A DNA stretch of 64,000 nucleotides. Origin: Methylobrevis albus. Lineage in GTDB: Bacteria > Pseudomonadota > Alphaproteobacteria > Rhizobiales > Pleomorphomonadaceae. The notes below the pieces were generated by a model. The model was not told the origin of the DNA and did not search any database. It worked only from the letters and a program-made list of their open reading frames with translations. The position numbers and the translations under genes are program-made. Positions 52,621 to 61,553 of the stretch are shown piece by piece (position 1 is the stretch's first letter; the number at the start of each line of letters is the position of its first letter). The stretch lies in NCBI RefSeq assembly GCF_015904235.1, contig NZ_JADZLT010000049.1, positions 310,001 to 374,000 of the forward strand. Direction: 5' to 3'.

Positions 52621-54195
52621 ATGTTCGAAACCCTTTCGGATCGCCTGTCCGGCATCTTCGACAAGCTGACGCGGCGCGGCGCGCTGTCGGAAGCCGATGT
52701 CGGCGAGGCGATGCGCGAGGTCCGCCGGGCGCTGCTCGAGGCGGACGTCGCGCTCGACGTGGTGAAGTCGTTCACCGACAAGGTGCGCGCGCGCGCCGTC
52801 GGCGCCGAGGTGGTGAAATCCGTCACCCCCGGCCAGATGGTCGTGAAGATCGTGCACGACCAGCTCGTCGAGATGCTGGGCTCCGAGGCCAAGCCGATCG
52901 ACCTGCACGCGGTCGCGCCGGTGCCGATCCTGATGGTCGGCCTGCAGGGCTCCGGCAAGACGACGACGACCTCGAAGATCGCCCGCCGCCTGAAAGAGCG
53001 GGACCGCAAGAAGGTCCTGATGGCCTCGCTCGACACCCGCCGCCCGGCGGCGATGGAGCAGCTGAAGATCCTCGGCGAGCAGAACGGCGTCGACACGCTC
53101 CCGATCGTTGCCGGCCAGAGCGCGGTGCAGATCGCCAATCGCGCGATCAATGCCGCGAAGCTCGGCGGCTATGATGTCGTCATCCTCGACACCGCCGGCC
53201 GCGTCACCGTCGACGAAGGCCTGATGGACGAGGTGGTCGAGGTCAAGCGCCAGACCAACCCGCACGAGATCCTGCTGGTCGCCGATGCGCTGACCGGCCA
53301 GGACGCCGTCAACACCGCGCGGGCGTTCGATGGCCGCGTCGGCATCACCGGCATCGTGCTGACCCGTGTCGACGGCGACGGCCGCGGCGGCGCCGCGCTC
53401 TCCATGCGCGCCGTCACCGGCAAGCCGATCAAGCTGATGGGCGTCGGTGAAAAGTCCGACGCGCTGGAAGATTTCCATCCCTCCCGCATCGCCGACCGCA
53501 TCCTCGGCATGGGCGACATCGTCGCCCTTGTCGAGAAGGCCGCCGCCAACATCGACGCCGAGAAGGCGGCGAAGATGGCGAAGAAGATGCAGAAGGGCGA
53601 GTTCGACCTCGACGATCTCGCCGACCAGCTGCGCCAGATGCAGAAGCTCGGCGGCATGAACGGCATCATGGGCCTGATGCCGGGCATGGGGAAGATGAAG
53701 TCGCAGATCGCCGCCGCCGGCTTCGACGACCGGCTGATCAAGCGCCAGATCGCCATCGTGCAGTCGATGACCAAGGTGGAGCGGGCAAAGCCCGCCGTGC
53801 TCGACGCCAAGCGCAAGCGCCGCGTCGCCGCGGGCTCCGGCACCGACGTCTCCGACATCAACAAGCTCCTGAAGCTGCACCGCCAGATGGCGGACATGAT
53901 GAAGAAGATGGGCAAGCAGAAGGGCGGCCTGATGGGCGCCCTCGGCGGCATGATGGGCGGCGGCGCCGGCGGCCTGCCCGACATGTCGCAGGTCGATCCG
54001 GCGACGCTCGACCGCGTGGCGCGCGAGGCCGGCCTCGGCGGCCCCGGCGGGCTGAAGGGCCTGCCGCCCGGCGGTCTCGGCGGCATGCCGGGCGGAATGC
54101 CCGGCGGCCTGCCGCGCGGCGGCCTCGGCGGCGCCCTCGGCCGCCTCCCCGGCCTCGGCCTGCCGGGCATGGGCAAGGGTCCGAAGAAGAAATGA
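52621..54195 (+). CDS. ffh: Signal recognition particle protein Ffh
   Basis: The 524-residue GTPase has an N domain (FETLSDRLSGIFDKLTRRG), G domain with VGLQGSGKTTTTSKIA (about residue 107), LDTRRPAAMEQL, DTAGR, LTRVDGDGRGG and the Met-rich M domain (KLGGMNGIMGLMPGMGKMKS onward) that binds 4.5S RNA and signal sequences. The C-terminus extends into a Gly/Pro/Met-rich tail ending GKGPKKK. It targets nascent membrane proteins to FtsY. ATG 52621 is the first Met before the N domain. It starts the ffh-rpsP-rimM-trmD-rplS block. Confidence 0.96.
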   Translation: MFETLSDRLSGIFDKLTRRGALSEADVGEAMREVRRALLEADVALDVVKSFTDKVRARAVGAEVVKSVTPGQMVVKIVHDQLVEMLGSEAKPIDLHAVAPVPILMVGLQGSGKTTTTSKIARRLKERDRKKVLMASLDTRRPAAMEQLKILGEQNGVDTLPIVAGQSAVQIANRAINAAKLGGYDVVILDTAGRVTVDEGLMDEVVEVKRQTNPHEILLVADALTGQDAVNTARAFDGRVGITGIVLTRVDGDGRGGAALSMRAVTGKPIKLMGVGEKSDALEDFHPSRIADRILGMGDIVALVEKAAANIDAEKAAKMAKKMQKGEFDLDDLADQLRQMQKLGGMNGIMGLMPGMGKMKSQIAAAGFDDRLIKRQIAIVQSMTKVERAKPAVLDAKRKRRVAAGSGTDVSDINKLLKLHRQMADMMKKMGKQKGGLMGALGGMMGGGAGGLPDMSQVDPATLDRVAREAGLGGPGGLKGLPPGGLGGMPGGMPGGLPRGGLGGALGRLPGLGLPGMGKGPKKK

Positions 54196-54291
54196 TGCGG
54201 TTCGGCCGGTGATCCGAGCTCTCGGCACCGGCAGACCGCTTCCTGAAAAAGCACTGAAACATCAAACCAAGCACTGAAAAGGACTGAAGAA

Positions 54292-54651
54292 ATGTCTCTC
54301 AAGATTCGCCTTGCCCGCGGTGGCACCAAGAAGCGTCCGCACTACCGGATCGTCGTCGCCGATGCGCGCAGCCCGCGTGACGGCCGCTTCATCGAGAAGA
54401 TCGGCACGTTCAACCCGCTGCTCGCCAAGGATTCGGCCGAGCGCGTCGCGCTCAACGTCGAGCGGGCGCAGTACTGGCTGAGCCAGGGCGCCCAGGCGAC
54501 CGACCGCGTGCTGCGCTTCCTCGACGCCGCCGGCCTCGCCAAGCGTCCGGCCCGCAACAACCCGGTCAAGGCCGAGCCGGGCACCAAGGCCAAGGAGCGC
54601 GCCGCCGAGCGGGCCGCCGCCGCCGAGAAGGCCGCCGCCTCCGCCGAATAA
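54292..54651 (+). CDS. rpsP: 30S ribosomal protein S16
   Basis: The 119-residue protein shows [40 protein letters not shown] and [19 protein letters not shown], then an Ala/Lys/Glu tail of about 35 residues common in this order. Two AAGCACTGAAA repeats (54249-54259, 54269-54279) lie just upstream. Confidence 0.97.
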   Translation: MSLKIRLARGGTKKRPHYRIVVADARSPRDGRFIEKIGTFNPLLAKDSAERVALNVERAQYWLSQGAQATDRVLRFLDAAGLAKRPARNNPVKAEPGTKAKERAAERAAAAEKAAASAE

Positions 54652-54730
54652 GGCGTTCCGCCGGTGCCGGCGCCAGCCCCTCGGGGGGCGGTGGCCGGCC
54701 GGCGATCCCCGGCGGCAGGCCGGTCGCGAG

Positions 54731-54757
54731 GCCGCGGGGGTTTCTCCGCGGCTTTTT
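54731..54757 (+). terminator. Terminator or attenuator between rpsP and rimM
   Basis: GCCGCGG (54731-54737) pairs with CCGCGGC (54746-54752), followed by five T. It would separate rpsP expression from rimM-trmD. Confidence 0.75.
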
Positions 54758-54843
54758 GCTTTGTCCGGGGCGTTTCGCCCCGGGCGAGGGTCCGTCGCCG
54801 TCCGGCCGTCCGGCCGCGCGGCGCTGAAGGAGGCTTGCAGCCG

Positions 54844-55503
54844 ATGCGCGATTCGCGCTCCAGACCCCCGTCCCGTCCGTCTCCCGGCCGTGCTCCGGCG
54901 GGCAGGCCGCCCGCCGCCCGGCCGGCGCCGCTCGTCGATCCGGTGCTCGTCGCCGAGATCGGCGCGGCGCACGGGGTGCGCGGCGAGCTGCGGGTAAAGC
55001 CGCACACCGGCGACGCCGAAGCGATCGCCGACTACGGCCCGCTGGTCGCCGAGGACGGCCGGCGCTTCGTGATCGAGCGGATGCGGCCGGCAAAGGCGAT
55101 GCTGGTGGTAAGCTTTGTCGGTATCACCGACCGCAACGCGGCCGAGCCGCTGGTCGGCACCAGGCTCTATGTCGAGCGCGCGGCGCTGCCCGAGCCGGAC
55201 GAGGACGAGTTCTATCATTCCGACCTGATCGGCCTCGCCGTGGAAACCACCGCGGGCGAGCCGTTCGGCCGCGTCGCCGCGCTGCATGATTTCGGCGCCG
55301 GTGACCTCGTCGAGGTGATGCGGCCCGGCGCGCCGTCGGTGTTCCTGCCGTTCACCAAGGCGGTGGTGCCGGTGATCGACATCGCGGGCAAGCGCATCGT
55401 GGTCGAACCGCCGGCGGGCCTGCTCGGCAGTTCGCCGGACGATGCCGAGGCGCAGGCCGCGGCGGCGGGCGAGGACGGCGACGAGACGCCGCCCGGCGCA
55501 TGA
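54844..55503 (+). CDS. rimM: Ribosome maturation factor RimM
   Basis: The 219-residue protein has an unusual Arg/Pro/Ala-rich N-terminal extension (about 30 residues), then the RimM domain: [52 protein letters not shown], and the PRC-barrel half [20 protein letters not shown] to [20 protein letters not shown]. It assists 30S head assembly. GGAGG is 11 bases before ATG 54844. Its stop overlaps trmD (ATGA). Confidence 0.93.
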   Translation: MRDSRSRPPSRPSPGRAPAGRPPAARPAPLVDPVLVAEIGAAHGVRGELRVKPHTGDAEAIADYGPLVAEDGRRFVIERMRPAKAMLVVSFVGITDRNAAEPLVGTRLYVERAALPEPDEDEFYHSDLIGLAVETTAGEPFGRVAALHDFGAGDLVEVMRPGAPSVFLPFTKAVVPVIDIAGKRIVVEPPAGLLGSSPDDAEAQAAAAGEDGDETPPGA

Positions 55504-56246
55504 GCGACGACGACCTCGCCGGTGACGCCGGGGCGGCGACGCCCCGGCCGGCGGGCTTTGCCGCCACCGTGCTGACGCTCTATCCCGAGATGTTTCCCGG
55601 CCCGCTCGGCACCAGCCTGTCCGGCCGGGCGCTCGGCGACGGGCGCTGGTCGCTGGAAACCGTGCAGATCCGCGACTTCGGCCTCGGCCGGCACCGGGCG
55701 GTGGACGACACGCCGGCCGGCGGCGGCGCCGGCATGGTGATGCGGCCCGATGTCGTCGCCGCGGCGATCGATGCGGCGGCACCAGGCGATGATCCGCGTC
55801 CAAAACTCTTCATGAGCCCGCGTGGCCGGCCTCTGAGCCAGGCGCGGGTTCGCGAGCTTGCGGCCGGTCCCGGCGCGGTGATCCTCTGCGGTCGGTTCGA
55901 GGGCGTCGACGAGCGGGTGATCGAGGCGCGCGGCCTCGAGGAGGTGTCGATCGGCGACTACATCCTGTCGGGTGGCGAACTCGGCGCGATGGTGCTGCTC
56001 GATGCGGTGGTGCGGCTGCTGCCGGGCGTGATGGGCAATGCGCAGTCGGGGGTTTCGGAGAGCTTCGAGGGCGGGCTGCTCGAGCATCCGCAGTATACGC
56101 GGCCGCCGGTGTTCGAGGGCCGGGCGATCCCCGAGGTGCTGACCTCGGGTGATCACGGCGCGATCGCGCGCTGGCGGCGCGCTCGCGCGGAACGTCTCAC
56201 CGCCGAACGGCGGCCGGATCTGCTGGCACCCGGCGGCAAGCAATAG
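55500..56246 (+). CDS. trmD: tRNA (guanine-N1-)-methyltransferase
   Basis: The 248-residue SPOUT enzyme shows [50 protein letters not shown], the knot-forming [40 protein letters not shown] and [16 protein letters not shown]. It methylates G37 of tRNAs. ATG 55500 overlaps rimM. A bidirectional terminator follows at once. Confidence 0.96.
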   Translation: MSDDDLAGDAGAATPRPAGFAATVLTLYPEMFPGPLGTSLSGRALGDGRWSLETVQIRDFGLGRHRAVDDTPAGGGAGMVMRPDVVAAAIDAAAPGDDPRPKLFMSPRGRPLSQARVRELAAGPGAVILCGRFEGVDERVIEARGLEEVSIGDYILSGGELGAMVLLDAVVRLLPGVMGNAQSGVSESFEGGLLEHPQYTRPPVFEGRAIPEVLTSGDHGAIARWRRARAERLTAERRPDLLAPGGKQ

Positions 56247-56247
56247 A

Positions 56248-56275
56248 AAAGCGGCGCCCCGGGGGACGCCGCTTT
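56248..56275. terminator. Terminator between trmD and the BA14K gene
   Basis: AAAGCGGCG (56248-56256) and CGCCGCTTT (56267-56275) form a nine-bp stem with A and T flanks on both sides, so it can serve the two converging genes. Confidence 0.85.
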
Positions 56276-56327
56276 CATGTTCATCAGGTCCGAAATTCAC
56301 TGAACCCGGGCTCAGCCCGTCGGGGCC

Positions 56328-56798
56328 TTACTGGCAGTAGTGACGCTGACGGTCGTTGCCGAGGAAGGTGCCGCTGTCCGGATCGAACGAGCGGTACTTC
56401 GACGAGCAGTAGTTGTAGTAACCCTGCGTCCCGAACGGATGACCGCCCGCCGGAGGGGCGCCGGAGGCACCCTGGCTCGGGCGCTGGCCGCCCTGACCGG
56501 CACCCGAGAGGGCACCGCCGAGGATGGCACCGGCGGCGAGGCCGAAGATGGCCGCGGCGCCGTCGTTGTTGTTCCTGCGGTCGCGGCGATGGCGGCTCTC
56601 GTACCAGCGGCGATAATCGCGCTCCGACCAGCGGCTGCGCTCGCGCTGCCAGCGGCGATAGTCGCGATCCTGCGGGTTGTTCTGGTAGTACTGCTGGATG
56701 TAGCGGTCGCGGCGCGGATCGGCGTTCGCCGGAACGGCCACGATCATGCTCGACCCGAGGACGGCGGCCGCAAGAATGGCGCTTATCGTCTTTTTCAT
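56328..56798 (-). CDS. BA14K-family secreted protein
   Basis: The 156-residue protein has a signal peptide (KKTISAILAAAVLGSSMIVAVPANA), a strongly basic Tyr/Arg/Asn-rich middle (RDYRRWQRERSRWSERDYRR), a glycine-zipper-like GLAAGAILGGALSGAG and the BA14K C-terminus YYNYCSSKYRSFDPDSGTFL ending HYC. Members are lectin-like surface proteins. AGGAGA precedes ATG 56798. It interrupts the trmD-rplS order on the opposite strand. Confidence 0.85.
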   Translation of the reverse strand: MKKTISAILAAAVLGSSMIVAVPANADPRRDRYIQQYYQNNPQDRDYRRWQRERSRWSERDYRRWYESRHRRDRRNNNDGAAAIFGLAAGAILGGALSGAGQGGQRPSQGASGAPPAGGHPFGTQGYYNYCSSKYRSFDPDSGTFLGNDRQRHYCQ

Positions 56799-57083
56799 TG
56801 TCGCTCTCCTGATCACTGCGGTCGGCAATCCGAAGTCGGTCGGCCGCAACTTGGGGGGAGAACGTGCCGGGCGGGGATCTGTTCCCCCGCGGGGCGAAAC
56901 CCCCGGCGACGGCGGATTTCGGGGCTGCGGCCTCGACAAGACCGGCGCAGTGGTGTAGAGAGCCGCGCGATGGCCGCATGCCGGCCGCTTTCTAACGATG
57001 CGAACCGAACGGCGAATTCGCCCCCATCGCGTTGACGATGCGCGGGCGCTCTGGGCGTTCGAAACAACCCAAGGCGAGATGCC

Positions 57084-57554
57084 ATGAACATCATCGAAGA
57101 GATCAACAACGAGCAGATGGCCGTGATCGAGGCGAAGCGCAAGCTGCCCGAGTTCAGCCCCGGCGATACCCTCCGCGTCAACGTCCGCGTGACGGAAGGC
57201 ACCCGCACCCGCGTGCAGGCCTACGAGGGCGTCTGCATCGCCCGCTCGGGCGGTGGCCTCAACGAGAGCTTCACCGTTCGCAAGATCTCCTACGGCGAAG
57301 GCGTCGAGCGCGTGTTCCCGATGTACTCGCCGATGGTCGAGGGCGTCGACGTCGTGCGCCGCGGCAAGGTGCGCCGGGCCAAGCTCTATTACCTGCGCAA
57401 CCTGCGCGGCAAGTCGGCCCGCATCTTCGAGGCGACCAACGTGCGCGCCCGCAAGCTGAACGACGCCGACAAGGCCGACGCCGCCGCCGTCAAGGCCGGT
57501 GTCGCCGCCGCGAAGGCCGAAGCCGCCGCTGCGAAGGCGGAAGCCGCCAAGTAA
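57084..57554 (+). CDS. rplS: 50S ribosomal protein L19
   Basis: The 156-residue protein has [59 protein letters not shown] and [20 protein letters not shown], then an Ala/Lys tail of about 30 residues. It sits at the subunit interface. Separated from trmD by the BA14K gene; a terminator follows. Confidence 0.97.
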   Translation: MNIIEEINNEQMAVIEAKRKLPEFSPGDTLRVNVRVTEGTRTRVQAYEGVCIARSGGGLNESFTVRKISYGEGVERVFPMYSPMVEGVDVVRRGKVRRAKLYYLRNLRGKSARIFEATNVRARKLNDADKADAAAVKAGVAAAKAEAAAAKAEAAK

Positions 57555-57592
57555 TCCAGGGCCGCTCGCGCGGACCGGACACCGAGATTGCG

Positions 57593-57620
57593 ACGGGCGG
57601 CCTTCGGGTCGCCCGTTTTC
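57593..57620 (+). terminator. Terminator after rplS
   Basis: ACGGGCG and CGCCCGT (57593-57599, 57610-57616) pair around GCCTTCGGGT, followed by TTTTCGTTT. Confidence 0.85.
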
Positions 57621-57742
57621 GTTTGGGGGGGACTGGTTTAGCGCCCCTCCCGTCCGACGGCGTTAACCGCGTGCGCCGAAATCCGCGGCCGGGTGCCTCT
57701 CTGGCCGGAATTTCTCCATGATCGCCGCGCTAGGGTTCCGCG

Positions 57743-58642
57743 ATGATCACCCGCCGCACCTTTCTCCGTCTCGCCGGCACGGCCGCGATGTCGCTCGTCT
57801 CCGTCGGCGCCTATGCCGGGGTGATCGAGCCGCGCTTCCGGCTGGTCGTCACCCGCTACACGCTGCGCATCCCGCGCTGGACGGCGGCGCATGGGCCCAT
57901 GCGCATCGCGGTGATCGCCGACCTGCACGCCTGCGAGCCGTGGATGCCGCCGGCGCGGATCGCCGAGATCGTTGCCGAGACCAACCGGCTCGCCCCCGAC
58001 CTCACCCTGCTGCTCGGCGACTATGTCACCGGCATCGGCCGGTTCAGCACGGCCGAGGTGCCGATCGAAGTCTGGGCGGCGGCGCTCGGCGGGCTGTCGG
58101 CACCGCTCGGGGTGCATGGCGTGCTCGGCAATCACGACTGCGGGGCGGATGTGCCGGCGATCCGGCGGGCATTCGCCGCGCAGGGGATCACGCTGATGGA
58201 GAATGCGGCGCAGCGGCTCGCCACACCGTCCGGCGGGGCGGCGTTCTGGCTCGCCGGACTCGGCGACCAGATCGCTTGGAACGGCCGCGGCGGGCGCGGC
58301 CTCGACGACCTGCCAGGCACACTCGCCCAGGTGACGGACGATGCGCCGGTGCTGATGATGGCGCACGAACCCGACATCTTCGCCAGGATGCCCGACCGGG
58401 TGAGCCTCACCGTCAGCGGTCATACCCACGGCGGCCAGGTGCGGCTGCCCTTCGTCGGCAGCCCGCTGGTGCCGTCGCACTACGGGCAACGCTACGTTTA
58501 CGGCCACATCGTCGAAGACGGAAAGCAGATCGTGGTGTCGGGCGGGCTCGGCTGCTCGCTGCTGCCGGTGCGCTTCGGCCGGCCGCCGGAGATCGTGCTG
58601 CTGGATATCGTCGGAGCCGAGGATGATGGCAGGGTGGCCTGA
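57743..58642 (+). CDS. Tat-exported metallophosphoesterase
   Basis: The 299-residue protein begins with a twin-arginine-type signal (ITRRTFLRLAGTAAMSLVSV) and carries the calcineurin-like motif set: AVIADLHACEPW, LLLGDYVTG, GNHDCGADV, VLMMAHEPDIFA and SGHTHGGQVRLP. It is a periplasmic membrane-associated phosphoesterase of the YkuE/LpxG-like group (UDP-diacylglucosamine or other phosphate substrates possible). ATG 57743 is the only start before the RR motif. Confidence 0.9.
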   Translation: MITRRTFLRLAGTAAMSLVSVGAYAGVIEPRFRLVVTRYTLRIPRWTAAHGPMRIAVIADLHACEPWMPPARIAEIVAETNRLAPDLTLLLGDYVTGIGRFSTAEVPIEVWAAALGGLSAPLGVHGVLGNHDCGADVPAIRRAFAAQGITLMENAAQRLATPSGGAAFWLAGLGDQIAWNGRGGRGLDDLPGTLAQVTDDAPVLMMAHEPDIFARMPDRVSLTVSGHTHGGQVRLPFVGSPLVPSHYGQRYVYGHIVEDGKQIVVSGGLGCSLLPVRFGRPPEIVLLDIVGAEDDGRVA

Positions 58643-58757
58643 GACCACCGCCGAGAAGTGGCCTCGAGAGACGTACCGATACGCGAAGACGGCGGAGACC
58701 GGCAATCGCCGTCCTCCACCGCCCTCGCAAGTTCATAGCCTGATCAGCCGAGCCGGA

Positions 58758-59156
58758 TCAGTTGACGATCTCGATCACCTGACGCGAGCCGGCGTCGATG
58801 ATCAGATACTGCCCGTTGACGTAAGCGTACTGATACTGCGGCTGCTCGGGCACTTCGTAGACGACGACCGGCGGCGGCAGCACCACGCCGACCTCGACCG
58901 GCTGCTCGATGATCACCGGCTGCACCGGGGCCGGCTGCTGCACGACATATTCGCGGACCTCGACCGGCGGGGCGACGACGGTGCCGACGATCGCGCCGGC
59001 GACGCCGCCGACGGCCGCGCCGACCGGACCGCCGACGATGGCCCCGGTCACCGCGCCGCCGGCAGCACCGGTGACGGTGCCTTCCTGGGCGAGGGCAGGG
59101 GCGGCGCCGAACGCGAGGCCGGCGGCGAGCGCGGTAGCTGCGAAGATGGTCTTCAT
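58758..59156 (-). CDS. DUF1236 secreted protein with glycine zipper
   Basis: The 132-residue protein has a signal peptide (TIFAATALAAGLAFGAAPAL, cleaved after ALA), a glycine-zipper stretch (AAGGAVTGAIVGGPVGAAVG, about residues 30-50), a Pro/Val-rich middle and the DUF1236 end YAYVNGQYLIIDAGSRQVIE. It is a frequent small exported family in Hyphomicrobiales; function unknown. AAGGAG precedes ATG 59156. Confidence 0.85.
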   Translation of the reverse strand: MKTIFAATALAAGLAFGAAPALAQEGTVTGAAGGAVTGAIVGGPVGAAVGGVAGAIVGTVVAPPVEVREYVVQQPAPVQPVIIEQPVEVGVVLPPPVVVYEVPEQPQYQYAYVNGQYLIIDAGSRQVIEIVN

Positions 59157-59602
59157 TGCGGTTCTCCTTATGCCGTTTCCAGCTCCGGGACCGAAACTGC
59201 CTCTGCCGCCGGTTTGTTCCAGCGGCAAATCCTGACGGCGGAGCGTAATCCGCCATCACCGTCGCGGAAGACGTGTCCATTGCTTGTCCGACAACCGGAT
59301 CATCTTGCAGAGGGTGGGCGGGCCGATGGCAGCGGGCGGCCGGTGGAGGCTCTTTTCCGGGCGGCGCGGTGCGGCTATAAGGAGCCCATGATGAGACCCG
59401 CGGGAAGCCGGACGCTGCAGACGAGCGAGACGACGATGGAGTTCGCCCCCATCGGCGATCACGCGCGCCTGCCCGGCCGGTTCCATGCGCGGCTTTCGGG
59501 GGTGACCTCGCGGCGAGCGGCCTGACGCCCCGCCGCCATCGTCCTTTCGCGCACCTCGATCTTCGCCGCCTCGCGGCCTTCTCGCTTCCGGATACCCAAC
59601 TG
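59157..59602. other. leuC upstream region with a 45-codon frame
   Basis: A frame at 59388-59525 (+) begins ATGATG seven bases after AAGGAG and ends 77 bases before leuC. It has only four Leu codons, so it is not a typical leucine attenuator peptide. TATAAG (59376-59381) may be a -10 element. Otherwise nothing is recognised. Confidence 0.4.
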
Positions 59603-61015
59603 ATGACCAGCACCCCGCGCACCCTCTACGACAAGATCTGGGACGACCATGTCGTCGACACCCAGCCCGACGGCACCGCGCTGCTCTATATCGACCGCCA
59701 CCTCGTGCACGAGGTGACCAGCCCGCAGGCTTTCGAGGGCCTGCGCACGGCGGGCCGCAAGGTGCACCAGCCGCAGAAGACGCTGGCCGTCGTCGACCAC
59801 AACGTGCCGACCACCGACCGCTCGCAGCCGAACGAGGATCCGGAGTCCGCCGCGCAGATCGCGGCGCTCGCCGAGAACACCCGCGAGTTCGGCATCGAGT
59901 ATTATGACGAGCACGACGACCGTCAGGGCATCGTGCATGTGGTCGGGCCGGAGCAGGGCTTCACCCTGCCGGGCATGACCATCGTCTGCGGCGACAGCCA
60001 CACCTCGACGCACGGCGCCTTCGGCGCGCTGGCGCACGGCATCGGCACCTCGGAGGTCGAGCACGTGCTTGCCACCCAGACGCTGATCCAGCGCAAGGCG
60101 AAGAACATGCGCATCACCGTCGACGGCACGCTGCCCGAGGGCGTGACGGCGAAGGACATCATCCTCGCGATCATCGGCGAGATCGGCACCGCGGGCGGCA
60201 CCGGCTACGTGATGGAATACGCCGGCGAGGCGATCCGCGCGCTGTCGATGGAAGGCCGCATGACGGTCTGCAACATGTCGATCGAGGGCGGCGCCCGCGC
60301 CGGCCTGATCGCCCCCGACGAGAAGACCTTCCAGTACATACTCGACCGGCCGAAGGCGCCGAAGGGCGAGGCGCTGGAGCGCGCGATGGCCTACTGGGCG
60401 TCGCTGCAGTCCGACGAGGGCGCGTTCTTCGACCGCGAGGTGCGGCTCGACGCCGCCAGCCTGCCGCCGATCGTCTCGTGGGGCTCCAGCCCCGAGGACG
60501 TTGTCTCGGTCGCCGGCGTGGTGCCGAACCCGGACGAGATCGCCGACGAGAACAAGCGCACCTCGAAGTGGCGCGCGCTGGAGTACATGGGCCTCGAGCC
60601 GGGCACGAAGATCACCGACATCGCGCTCGACAAGATCTTCATCGGCTCGTGCACCAACGGCCGCATCGAGGACCTGCGCGCCGCCGCCGCCGTGGTGAAG
60701 GACCGCAAGGTGGCCGGCAACATCAAGCTCGCGATGGTCGTGCCGGGCTCGGGCCTCGTCAAGGCGCAGGCCGAGGCCGAGGGTCTCGACAAGGTGTTCG
60801 TCGAGGCGGGCTTCGAGTGGCGCGAGCCGGGCTGCTCGATGTGCCTCGCGATGAACCCCGACAAGCTGCAGCCGGGCGAGCGCTGCGCCTCGACCTCGAA
60901 CCGCAACTTCGAGGGCCGCCAGGGCTTCAAGGGCCGTACCCACCTCGTTTCGCCGGCAATGGCGGCGGCGGCAGCGATCGCCGGCCACTTCGTCGACGTG
61001 CGCAGCTGGGCTTGA
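59603..61015 (+). CDS. leuC: 3-isopropylmalate dehydratase large subunit
   Basis: The 470-residue aconitase-family protein shows [20 protein letters not shown], the iron-sulfur ligand regions [33 protein letters not shown] and [11 protein letters not shown], and [20 protein letters not shown]. It isomerises 2-isopropylmalate in leucine synthesis with LeuD, which is not in the window. Followed by a terminator, so leuD is not in the same transcript. Confidence 0.96.
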   Translation: MTSTPRTLYDKIWDDHVVDTQPDGTALLYIDRHLVHEVTSPQAFEGLRTAGRKVHQPQKTLAVVDHNVPTTDRSQPNEDPESAAQIAALAENTREFGIEYYDEHDDRQGIVHVVGPEQGFTLPGMTIVCGDSHTSTHGAFGALAHGIGTSEVEHVLATQTLIQRKAKNMRITVDGTLPEGVTAKDIILAIIGEIGTAGGTGYVMEYAGEAIRALSMEGRMTVCNMSIEGGARAGLIAPDEKTFQYILDRPKAPKGEALERAMAYWASLQSDEGAFFDREVRLDAASLPPIVSWGSSPEDVVSVAGVVPNPDEIADENKRTSKWRALEYMGLEPGTKITDIALDKIFIGSCTNGRIEDLRAAAAVVKDRKVAGNIKLAMVVPGSGLVKAQAEAEGLDKVFVEAGFEWREPGCSMCLAMNPDKLQPGERCASTSNRNFEGRQGFKGRTHLVSPAMAAAAAIAGHFVDVRSWA

Positions 61016-61062
61016 GCCGCGCCGCGGCCGCGGCGCCGCGACGGACCTGATCGATCTGACGG

Positions 61063-61089
61063 AACGGCCGGCATCACGCCGGCCGTTTC
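61063..61089 (+). terminator. Terminator after leuC
   Basis: AACGGCCGGC and GCCGGCCGTT (61063-61072, 61078-61087) form a ten-bp stem with a five-base loop, followed by TT. Confidence 0.8.
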
Positions 61090-61241
61090 GCGTTGCGGGG
61101 CAGGCGGCCTCGAGGCCGGCCGGCCGGGGCAGGGAACAGCGACGGGGTCCCGTCCGTTCTCTTTCCATGCGCACCACAAACACGTGGCGCCCGGCAGCGC
61201 CGGCCCCGGCCGGGCGCAGCCAACCGAAGGAGTCCCGCCCC

Positions 61242-61454
61242 ATGACCGACACAAGCAACGACGAGTTCCGCGACCGCCCGCGCGTCCCCGCGCAGCCGCT
61301 GCCGCCGGGCCATGCCGAGAAGCCGAGCACCGAGCCCGGTGCGACCTCGGCCGAGGAGCAGAAGCAGCACGACGCGACCGACGACCAGCTCGAGGACGAA
61401 CTCGAGGATTCCTTCCCGGCGAGCGACCCCCCCTCGATCACCCAGCCGAAGTGA
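61242..61454 (+). CDS. Small acidic protein with DSFPASDPPS end
   Basis: The 70-residue hydrophilic protein has an acidic helix (TDDQLEDELEDS) and the C-terminal stretch DSFPASDPPSITQPK, a pattern I recognise from many small alphaproteobacterial proteins of unknown function. GGAG is ten bases before ATG 61242, and a clear terminator follows. Possibly intrinsically disordered. Confidence 0.75.
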   Translation: MTDTSNDEFRDRPRVPAQPLPPGHAEKPSTEPGATSAEEQKQHDATDDQLEDELEDSFPASDPPSITQPK

Positions 61455-61488
61455 AATCGTCCGGATCGCCCGATCCGGTGACTTGATC

Positions 61489-61535
61489 CCGCCCGCCGCG
61501 CTGCTTCAATGCAGCCGGCGGGCGGTTTCGTTTTT
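61489..61535 (+). terminator. Terminator after the small acidic gene
   Basis: CCGCCCGCCG (61489-61498) pairs with CGGCGGGCGG (61516-61525), with inner CTGC/GCAG, followed by TTTCGTTTTT. Confidence 0.85.
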
Positions 61536-61553
61536 CAGGGTGCGAAGGCCGGA

